Shown in pieces: positions 1-5,818 of a stretch of DNA of 59,537 nucleotides. The position numbers and the translations under genes are program-made. A model generated the notes under the pieces. That model was not told the origin of the DNA. It worked only from the letters and a program-made list of their open reading frames with translations, and made no database searches. Each line of letters starts with the position of its first letter. The stretch's first letter is position 1. This DNA is from Bacteroidales bacterium (GTDB lineage Bacteria; Bacteroidota; Bacteroidia; Bacteroidales; UBA932). The stretch covers positions 1 through 59,537 of the forward strand of contig JAFTDE010000014.1 in assembly GCA_017454335.1 (NCBI GenBank), read 5' to 3'.

Positions 1-72
1 AATCAAACTACGGTTAAACGGACTGAGTCCGGTACAATACCGAACTCAGCACTAATAAAAATCAATTATTAA
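1..72 (+). CDS. C-terminal tail of an ORF cut by the window edge, possibly an IS transposase
   Basis: Frame 1 is open from the first base to a TAA at 70-72 and encodes a short tail ending ALIKINY. The bases just after the stop (73-102), including a CCGTCCAACTTTTGGGGTT stretch, recall the 3' ends of some Bacteroidetes insertion sequences. That is recollection, not a search result. If right, an insertion sequence ends here and forms the left boundary of the non-coding block. With only 23 codons the frame could be open by chance. Confidence 0.25.
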   Translation, partial: NQTTVKRTESGTIPNSALIKINY

Positions 73-1448
73 CCGTCCAACTTTTGGGGTTCAGGTCACC
101 CCCAGGGGAGAATAATCGCCCGGGAGCGCTCTACCAGCGCGACCGTCAGTGCCCCGAATCCGCGTACATTAACATAATCCCATCGGGATTGTGTAACTCC
201 TCGCAAGACCGGCATCTCTCCGCATCAAAGGCATCAATCTGCGACGGTCAGAAGCCCGCTGCGACCGTCCTACAGGCTGCGGGTTAGCACAATCCGGATT
301 ATGTTAAGTACGCTCCGTCAGTCAGTTAGCGAGCGTCCTGCCTTCGAACTCCCGGGCGAGGCGGCGGCAGGAAAGCAGCCCCCCTCAAGGACCTCCGGCC
401 TCCAGGCCCGTCGGGGGGCTGCGCACTTCCCGGGTGCTTCGATTCAGCAGCATCAATATGCGAACCCCGCTCCAGCAGTCGTCTCCGGGGACAAGCCCTC
501 GGAGACCACTGCCTCCGCTACTTTCTCCGTATCAAAAGAAGGTGGTATGCGGGGCCGGGAAGTGCCGTCCCGAACACCGGCATCAAGATTCGAAGGGCAT
601 CCCTCGCTTTCAGCCTCTGTGCTATGCGAGCATCCTGCCGCCTTACGCAGCGTCCGCTGCTGGGTCGTTCCAGGCCGTGACTCCTCTTCCTCCGCAGGCT
701 CCGTCAGAAGAGTCCCGTCCCTCCACTCCTCGGTAAGCCTACGGCTTGTTTATACCCGGCCGCTATTCCTCCAGGCCTTGTGAGTCTCCGCCTTGACGGC
801 TCCGCCTCACAAAGCCTTCCGGGCAGCCGGGACACAGCGCTCCCGCGCTGTTGGCGCAGCGTGTGCATCAAGGATAGTGATATGCGACGGTTTTCCCGTA
901 AGCACACCCTGCGCCGGAGGGACAGTGCCAGGCTTCGCCATCAACGTCCTACTGCTATTCGAGGAGTGGGCCGTCCCGGCCCAGGCTGGGGAGGCCGTCT
1001 GCCTTCCGCACCATGTCGGTCTTTGTCGGGGTCTGGGAGCCTAAGGTCTCCCAGCCCTTGCGCCGCCAAAGCCCGCCAACCCCCACACGCCAGACCGCCT
1101 CCCCAGCCACACTCCGCTTCGCTCCGTGCCCTATGGCACTGCCAGACTCACAGCCGCCGCACCAAGCCACCCCACAAACCCCCACGGCTGCGAGACTGGA
1201 CAGCACCATAGGCTGACTGGGGGACTTACGCCCCAGCCTCAGTGCGTAATCGACCGCCCTACCACGCCCGAACGGCAGCAAAAGGGTATAAATATATATC
1301 AAAGGAAGCAGCGGCTGCCGCCGCTGCGGGTGTGGATGTCGCGCAGAATCTTGTGAAAAGCATCAATGTGATTGCATATTAAGATACCTATTTGCTACAG
1401 CCCAATCCAAGACTTCCTTAGCGTGCCCCGGCTCTGGCAAAGGGATAT
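73..1448. other. Gene-free, hairpin-dense region; candidate large structured RNA
   Basis: No frame here encodes a recognisable protein: the open frames are short, overlap each other and have no domain logic. The DNA instead carries many perfect short inverted repeats: 375-384/413-422 (10 bp), 481-487/500-506 (7 bp), 778-784/806-812 (7 bp), 834-840/845-851 (7 bp), 861-866/902-907 (6 bp), 967-972/978-983 (6 bp), 1033-1039/1048-1054 (7 bp), 1217-1222/1231-1236 (6 bp) and 1309-1315/1320-1326 (7 bp). A CATCAA motif recurs, several times facing ATGC(G). Large ornate RNAs such as GOLLD and ROOL occur next to phage genes and tRNAs, which is the context here, but no specific match to either is claimed. 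A repeat-rich, degraded island remnant is an alternative. Confidence 0.4.
169..307. repeat. Pair of mutually inverted hairpin elements
   Basis: Positions 169-196 read TTAACATAATCC, CATCG, then GGATTGTGTAA. Positions 284-307 read TTAGCACAATCCGGATTATGTTAA, which is nearly the reverse complement of the first copy without the 5-base insert. Each copy is also an internal near-palindrome. The two bracket about 87 bp. Such an arrangement can form two local hairpins or one long stem, as in a small mobile element's ends or an RNA structural switch. Confidence 0.55.
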
Positions 1449-1484
1449 GAAAAACCCTCTGTAATCTCACGACTGCAGAGGGTT
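1449..1484 (-). terminator. Intrinsic terminator of the unknown-gene operon
   Basis: Perfect 9-bp inverted repeat (1453-1461 with 1476-1484) around a 14-base loop. On the minus strand it is followed by a short T run (1449-1452 read as complement). It lies about 40 bp past the stop of the last minus-strand gene, at 1523. Confidence 0.75.
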
Positions 1485-1522
1485 CAGTTTAGGTTAAGCC
1501 GGGTAGTATACCCGTAGAAGGA

Positions 1523-2215
1523 CTACTCACCAGAGGTCCAGATGGCTTCTGCCAGCATTACGCCGGACTTCTCGCCAGTGGCGCTGTTCACGAAGTAGTA
1601 GCGGAAGAACACCTTGGGTGCGCCTGCGCCCAGGACTCCGTTCTTGGCTTCGTAATCGGACTTGATGTCCACGGCGGTGGTGGAAGGGCTGGAGACCATC
1701 TTGATCTGCGCGGCCTTGCTGTAGGCACGGCTGACACCGTTGGACTGGCCTTCGGTGGCCTCGATGACCAGCTTGAGGTTGGTCACGTCAGCGGGAACGG
1801 CGTCCAGCTTGAAGGTGAAAGCACTGGCGGTGCAGACAATGGTGCAGTCACCAGGAGTCTCGACTCCCACGAGGGTGGGCGGAGTGGTGAGAGCGGAACC
1901 GCCGCAAGCGACGATCCAGTAGTTCAGTCGGGTGAAGAGGTTCGACCCAGAAATCTTGCCCTTGGTACCGAGGACAGACTTGGCCTCCTGACTCAGGGCG
2001 AGTTTGTTCCAAGCCAGGATCTGCTCGTTCGTCAGGCTCCGCCACATGGTGGTCAGACGCTTGAAGATACCTTTGACCGTGGCCTGGTCAGAAGTACGGA
2101 CGCTGCCGCCGTAACCTCTGTTCCTGATGTACTTACGGTTCTTCACCTTAGCGGCCGTAACGCCCTTGGCGCTGCCGCTCATCTCCTCAAAGGCGATGGA
2201 AGGAATGTACTTCAT
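1523..2215 (-). CDS. Hypothetical protein, phage-like W-x-L-x5-W family, paralog 1
   Basis: A 230-aa protein of unknown function with no signal peptide or membrane segment. The N-terminus carries PSIAFEEMSGSAKGVTA, nearly matching the protein at 3021-4079. A helix with MWRSLTNEQILAWNKLA follows, then SGSNLFTRLNYW. This pattern (helix with W and LT-x-x-Q-x-x-AW, then SG-x-N-L-F) recalls small proteins found beside phage structural genes. The C-terminal half contains LVIEATEGQSNGVS, shared in diverged form with the paralog. It is last in a minus-strand run ending at the terminator at 1449-1484. Base composition is visibly less GC-rich than the metabolic genes. Reality of the gene is fairly sure; function is not known. 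Confidence 0.75.
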   Translation of the reverse strand: MKYIPSIAFEEMSGSAKGVTAAKVKNRKYIRNRGYGGSVRTSDQATVKGIFKRLTTMWRSLTNEQILAWNKLALSQEAKSVLGTKGKISGSNLFTRLNYWIVACGGSALTTPPTLVGVETPGDCTIVCTASAFTFKLDAVPADVTNLKLVIEATEGQSNGVSRAYSKAAQIKMVSSPSTTAVDIKSDYEAKNGVLGAGAPKVFFRYYFVNSATGEKSGVMLAEAIWTSGE

Positions 2216-2275
2216 GGCTTTTAATAGTTTTTAATAGGTTAAGTAATAAGTGTTTACATTGTTTCTTTCTTATTT

Positions 2276-3013
2276 CTACTCTCCATCCCTCACAAGGAAG
2301 GCGAAGATAAATGGATCGTATCCGGTGCTCTCAAAACCGCTCATTCGCTCTTGGCAGGTAAAGACACCATTCTCCACGTGGGCCAGCGAGTATCCATTCA
2401 CCGAAGGATTATACTGGTTGGAGCCGCCAAGGAATGGTACGTCTGCGTTTACATCCGTTGGGAAGTCTTCCATATTTGCCTCCCAGGGCTGGTTCCTGTA
2501 AGAGTAGGAGCAGCTTGAGAACTGCATATGGAGGAATACCCAGTGTTCGAATATGACGCAGAAGGTGTCGGAACTCCAGTAGAGATACCTCGTCTCCTGA
2601 GTCATATTGATGCGTGTCCTGGTACCCTTGATGGGATTCCCGGGCTGATTGAGCATCGGGTATAAAGCCTGGATGAAGATGGTAATCTCACCCTTGTCGT
2701 CGAAGTTGGTGAACTTCTCCAGGCAGATGGTGTTCTTGTCCTTAATCCACGATTTGATAGCTGTGCCACCATCGTTGTTCCAGGTATAGCTGGAGTACAC
2801 GTAACGGTCTTGGAAGGTCAGTATGACGCCAGCAACGGCGCTTCTATTGATGCTGAGGTCCGGCACGTAAATCTCCAATACATCTGCAGCCTGATATGCG
2901 GCGTTAGTTGGGTCATAGGAGAACTTGGCGTTGAGAACCACGTAATTCTCCGCCTGGTAGTCCTTGAACTGGATGGAGCCTGCTCCGAAGTTATTGCCTG
3001 TACTGTTGAACAT
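2276..3013 (-). CDS. Hypothetical protein between two paralogs
   Basis: A 245-aa protein I do not recognise. It has no signal peptide, no membrane segment and no clear catalytic motif. It is rich in aromatic residues, Asn and Ser, with predicted beta-like stretches, which would fit a structural or binding protein but proves nothing. It starts 7 bp after the stop of the gene at 3021-4079 and ends 60 bp before the gene at 1523-2215, so it is probably co-transcribed with both. Like the 1523 protein it ends in Gly-Glu, which may be chance. GC content is low for this window, consistent with transfer. Confidence 0.65.
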   Translation of the reverse strand: MFNSTGNNFGAGSIQFKDYQAENYVVLNAKFSYDPTNAAYQAADVLEIYVPDLSINRSAVAGVILTFQDRYVYSSYTWNNDGGTAIKSWIKDKNTICLEKFTNFDDKGEITIFIQALYPMLNQPGNPIKGTRTRINMTQETRYLYWSSDTFCVIFEHWVFLHMQFSSCSYSYRNQPWEANMEDFPTDVNADVPFLGGSNQYNPSVNGYSLAHVENGVFTCQERMSGFESTGYDPFIFAFLVRDGE

Positions 3014-3020
3014 AGCCGTA

Positions 3021-4079
3021 TTAGTAGAGTATGCCCGGGCCGAAGACCTCGGTAGGTTTCACATAATAGCCGCCACGGTGGGCGAAGGTAATAGAAGTGC
3101 CATCCCAACTGGAATTACGCAGCCAGATGATGTAAGACTGTGCGGCCAGGGCGCAGTTTCCGTCGCCCATACCACGTGCGAGAGCCATACTGGTGCCGAT
3201 ACACTCCGCCGGAAGTTCGTCTTCGAGATATGCTTCGGAGGATGCAACATTGCTGTGACCAAGGCAGACAGTATCGAAGGAGATGACAGGAGCACCGGTG
3301 GAGAAGTCAACGTCACACTCAGAAACGTGGCTTTCCGGCTTAAGGTCGGCCATTGTTATCTTGTTACGCTTGACATAACCCTCTTGTTCGGCTTCCTCTT
3401 CCGTTTCACAGACTTTGCTATCGTACGTGGACTGTCCCGTAAATCCCGTCACGGGATCGAACCAGTACATCTCAAGGAAGACCTTCTCGCCGACAACCGG
3501 CTTCACTCCGATGGTCTTGAAATAGAGGTAGGTCATATCGGCATCGCCCCAGTCGTCCTCCATGCCCGGTGAAAGGATGACGGTCTTGCTCCAGCCACTG
3601 GAGACACCGGCACTCTGACCTGCCGACATCTTGATGACGAGTTTGTAACCGGTCTCGTGCGTGATGCCCTTGATGACGATGTTCTTCGTAGTCACCCAGA
3701 GTTTGTCATACACCACATTCGGGAGGCAGACAAGCTGCTCTGGAGCGTCTTTTAGGATGCTTTCTCCGGCCATGACCCTATTGGCGTTGAGGCGCACGTA
3801 GAGGTTGATGCCTGAAAGTTCAGCAGCCTGTCCAAATACAGATTGACCCCTTGCGTGTTCCGCGAGATTCTCCCAGGCTATCATCTGGGCATCTGTCAGG
3901 GTCTTGTAAGACTTGGTGATTCTGGCCATCGACGCACGGCGTACTACCTGGGCGCTCGAGGCGATACCGGTGGGCCAGCAACGAACCGAAAGGATGCTAC
4001 GGCCGTCTACTTGACGGGCCGTAACACCCTTGGCTGAACCGGAGAAGCCCCCGAAAGCAATGGAAGGAAGTGCAATCAT
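3021..4079 (-). CDS. Hypothetical protein, phage-like W-x-L-x5-W family, paralog 2 (long form)
   Basis: A 352-aa protein starting at the ATG at 4079. The longer frame to 4157 would place the promoter at 4128-4158 inside the gene, so the internal start is preferred. Residues 4-19 (PSIAFGGFSGSAKGVT) match the N-terminus of the 1523-2215 protein. The central YKTLTDAQMIAWENLA and SGINLYVRLNANR repeat the family helix and Asn-Leu pattern. LVIKMSAGQSAGVS matches the C-terminal motif of paralog 1. About 120 further residues have no counterpart in paralog 1 and may be an added domain. First gene of a promoter-led three-gene run; function unknown. Confidence 0.75.
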   Translation of the reverse strand: MIALPSIAFGGFSGSAKGVTARQVDGRSILSVRCWPTGIASSAQVVRRASMARITKSYKTLTDAQMIAWENLAEHARGQSVFGQAAELSGINLYVRLNANRVMAGESILKDAPEQLVCLPNVVYDKLWVTTKNIVIKGITHETGYKLVIKMSAGQSAGVSSGWSKTVILSPGMEDDWGDADMTYLYFKTIGVKPVVGEKVFLEMYWFDPVTGFTGQSTYDSKVCETEEEAEQEGYVKRNKITMADLKPESHVSECDVDFSTGAPVISFDTVCLGHSNVASSEAYLEDELPAECIGTSMALARGMGDGNCALAAQSYIIWLRNSSWDGTSITFAHRGGYYVKPTEVFGPGILY

Positions 4080-4127
4080 CAGGTCAAAGTTTAGGTTCAA
4101 AGTCTTCACACAACCCCTTGTGTTGCA

Positions 4128-4158
4128 CAAATATAAGCAATAATTATTTAACTGCAAA
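4128..4158 (-). promoter_or_regulatory. Bacteroidetes-type promoter for the 4079-1523 run
   Basis: On the minus strand TTTG (4155-4158) and TATATTTG (4128-4135) are separated by exactly 19 bp, matching the Bacteroidetes -33/-7 consensus. The -7 box is 48 bp ahead of the chosen ATG at 4079. Confidence 0.8.
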
Positions 4159-4179
4159 ACAGTATATTACACCTATTAT

Positions 4180-4198
4180 CTTCAAGTGTTACTTGAAG
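4180..4198. promoter_or_regulatory. Perfect 8-bp dyad upstream of the -33 box, operator-like
   Basis: CTTCAAGT, GTT, ACTTGAAG forms a perfect inverted repeat 22 bp upstream of the -33 box at 4155-4158. No T run follows on the minus strand, so it is a poor terminator. The position suits a repressor or activator binding site. No regulator gene is visible nearby. Confidence 0.5.
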
Positions 4199-4279
4199 TA
4201 TAGTAGGATATAAAGGGAGGTAAAAAGGAGGTGAAATTTTTTTGCGCTGCTGGAACGAACCAGCGCATACGTCGGGAAT

Positions 4280-4996
4280 TTACCTCAATTTGATAGAAAA
4301 TGATAATGGTGTGAGAATGTTCCGATAGCCGGTTTGTCTGTCAAGAAGAACGTATCTGCAGTGGACTTGATACTCGTCCAGGTCTAAGCCCCATCGAGCG
4401 ATGAAGTCGTCTATCAGAAAGCTGGCTATCCCTTCTCCATTTGAGCATGGAGCCGTGGCCAGGAAGTTTCGCATCAGCCCGGGCTTCTTGCCGTACCCGG
4501 GTTTGGCGAGCTGGACTTTCATCAGGATCTGATACCGGCTTGCTTGGATGCCGTCCGGGAAGAAACTCTTGAATCGTAGCTGGAGCGAGGTCGCATCAAT
4601 CAGTGACGCATCAAGAAAAGCCACAGAATGCGGCGGAAATGGCTCGTAAGGCTTCGGGGTAGGGCAATGCTCATCTCCCAGCGTAGCGAAGCCGTGATAG
4701 GCGCTAACGAAGAGATTCTGGCCAGAAATGTGCGCGGTCCCATCAAAGGGCGGCTTGTGGCTGATGACTGGTTCTGCCAACTTGTTCCAGACTTTTTGCG
4801 TTTCGTGAGGGACGGTCCGCCAGGCAGCGAGGGCGCGACGGTGGACATCCAAAGAATTCTGCTGAGCTGCGGTGCCGGCGAACGACCCGCGAGATTTGTT
4901 CTTGTAGTAGCAGTTGCCGCCCCAATGGAAAAACGTGAGGTCTCCCATCGAGCCCCAGCAGTCAGAAATCAGTATGGACGGCGTAAAACGCGGCAT
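4280..4996 (-). CDS. Hypothetical protein, phage-like W-x-L-x5-W family, paralog 3 (diverged)
   Basis: A 238-aa protein beginning MPRFTPSILISDCWGSMGD. It keeps the family layout: a Pro-Ser-Ile N-terminus with a Gly-Ser turn, an aromatic segment (FFHWGGNCYYKN), a helix LAAWRTVPHETQKVWNKLA, then ISGQNLFVSAYHGF. The C-terminal half is too diverged to align by eye with paralogs 1 and 2. No signal peptide or membrane segment. It lies 200 bp upstream of the promoter at 4128-4158, so it is a separate unit; no clear promoter of its own was found. Function unknown. Three family members within 3.5 kb suggests tandem duplication and divergence. Confidence 0.7.
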   Translation of the reverse strand: MPRFTPSILISDCWGSMGDLTFFHWGGNCYYKNKSRGSFAGTAAQQNSLDVHRRALAAWRTVPHETQKVWNKLAEPVISHKPPFDGTAHISGQNLFVSAYHGFATLGDEHCPTPKPYEPFPPHSVAFLDASLIDATSLQLRFKSFFPDGIQASRYQILMKVQLAKPGYGKKPGLMRNFLATAPCSNGEGIASFLIDDFIARWGLDLDEYQVHCRYVLLDRQTGYRNILTPLSFSIKLR

Positions 4997-5142
4997 AGTT
5001 TACAGCAGGTCAAGTTTTTCTATGCGAATTTACGAAAAACCGAGCAGAAAACCGCGAGCAATCAAACGTTAAATCGGCCTCCCAGATACCTGTATGCCAC
5101 ATTTTGGTATCATAGAGTTCCTCACGATAGATTATATAGAAA

Positions 5143-5211
5143 ATACGCACAAACTTCGCTTTCGTGTGCGTAAGAATGTGCGTAATTCGTTTAATTGCTT
5201 GATAATCAAGC
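5143..5211. repeat. Clustered 9-bp repeats and a palindrome next to a tRNA 3' end
   Basis: TGTGCGTAA occurs at 5165-5173 and 5177-5185 as a direct repeat, with an inverted near-copy ATACGCACA at 5143-5151. A perfect palindrome, GCTTGA-TAA-TCAAGC, follows at 5197-5211 and ends 4 bp from the tRNA-Ser CCA end. Such groups beside a tRNA 3' end resemble integrase arm and core sites. No integrase gene is in the window and no second copy of the tRNA 3' end was found, so this remains a candidate attachment region only. Confidence 0.35.
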
Positions 5212-5215
5212 GTTA

Positions 5216-5303
5216 TGGCGGTGAGAGAGGGATTCGAACCCCCGGTACGTTGCCGTACACCTGTTTTCGAGGCAGGCTCCTTCAACCACTCGGACATCTC
5301 ACC
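5216..5303 (-). tRNA. tRNA-Ser (anticodon CGA)
   Basis: Read on the minus strand: acceptor GGTGAGA pairs with TCTCACC, the discriminator is G, and CCA is encoded (5216-5218). The variable arm is long, as expected for serine, the T arm is GGGGGTTCGAATCCC, and the anticodon loop is CTCGAAA. Anticodon CGA reads UCG. The base pair closing the anticodon loop is C-A rather than Watson-Crick, a small oddity. It has its own promoter at 5319-5326. Confidence 0.93.
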
Positions 5304-5318
5304 GGGTTGATCGGACGA

Positions 5319-5326
5319 CAAAGATA
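5319..5326 (-). promoter_or_regulatory. -7 promoter box for tRNA-Ser(CGA)
   Basis: TATCTTTG on the minus strand, 15 bp upstream of the mature tRNA 5' end. An ATTG 19 bp further upstream could serve as a weak -33 element. Confidence 0.65.
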
Positions 5327-5645
5327 ATGCTTTTTGTTGATTCAGCAATACTTGTCGCCAAAACTCCGTCCGTCGATGCGACTCACCCAAAGAGCCGGAG
5401 GGATTAGTCCGCGCGGGGCGCGGCCTTTTCCCTCCTGTCCGCGAGCAATGCAAACAGGGGCGCATGATTGCACCACACTTTTCGCGTAAGCGGGCGGCAT
5501 CAGCCGCCGTGCCGGAACGTCAGCGAGATTTCGGAGAAATCGAAGCAGTGAAGGCACCGACCGGAGCGGAGCGAAGGTCGCATGCCCCTGGGGGCAGCTG
5601 CGAAGCAGCGGGGGATAGAGGATTTATCCCTCCGCCGAAGCGAAG
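5327..5645. other. Spacer between the two tRNA-Ser genes, hairpin-rich, no gene
   Basis: About 320 bp with no credible coding frame; open frames here run on from the tRNA sequences. It contains several perfect short inverted repeats, for example GGCGGC-ATCA-GCCGCC, GCTGC-GAA-GCAGC, GGGATA facing TATCCC, and CCTCCGCC facing GGCGGAGG at the edge of the next tRNA. The texture resembles the block at 73-1448. Function unknown. Confidence 0.5.
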
Positions 5646-5730
5646 CGGAGGCGGAGGGATTCGAACCCCCGGAACGTTGCCGCTCAACAGTTTTCAAGAC
5701 TGCCGCCATCGACCACTCGGCCACACCTCC
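5646..5730 (-). tRNA. tRNA-Ser (anticodon TGA)
   Basis: Minus strand: acceptor GGAGGTG pairs with CGCCTCC (one G-T pair) and the discriminator is G. The next bases are CTT, so unlike its neighbour this gene does not encode CCA. The anticodon loop CTTGAAA gives TGA, reading UCA. There is a long variable arm, and the T arm closely matches that of the CGA tRNA. The promoter at 5744-5776 directs it. Confidence 0.93.
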
Positions 5731-5743
5731 ATGGGAAAGTCTG

Positions 5744-5776
5744 CAAATTTATGTATAATCTGCCTTAATCTCCAAA
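5744..5776 (-). promoter_or_regulatory. Promoter for tRNA-Ser(TGA)
   Basis: Minus-strand TTTG (5773-5776) and TAAATTTG (5744-5751), 21 bp apart. The -7 box lies 13 bp ahead of the tRNA 5' end. Confidence 0.7.
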
Positions 5777-5818
5777 AAAAACGGTAACTTTACATGAATA
5801 ACGCTAAATCTGTCGCAT

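Noticed and set aside
121-165. tRNA-like remnant (GAGCGCTCTACCAGCGC)
   Set aside because: Only a D-arm-like stretch is visible; no acceptor stem, anticodon arm or T arm can be aligned around it.
704-907. Small minus-strand protein of 67 codons within the non-coding block
   Set aside because: Rich in Arg, Gly and Leu with no pattern beyond GC-driven composition; it overlaps several perfect hairpins and other frames of equal quality.
221-1378. CATCAA repeats as a CRISPR array
   Set aside because: Repeats are short, imperfect and irregularly spaced, with no 25-40 bp direct repeat and no cas gene.
4236-4266. GCGCTG...CAGCGC inverted repeat as a terminator for the gene at 4280
   Set aside because: On the minus strand it is followed by A residues, not T; the T run lies on the wrong side.
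1523-4996. Diversity-generating retroelement target genes
   Set aside because: No reverse transcriptase and no template/variable repeat pair were found in the window, and the protein C-termini do not show the usual C-type lectin ending. Genes left of the window could change this.
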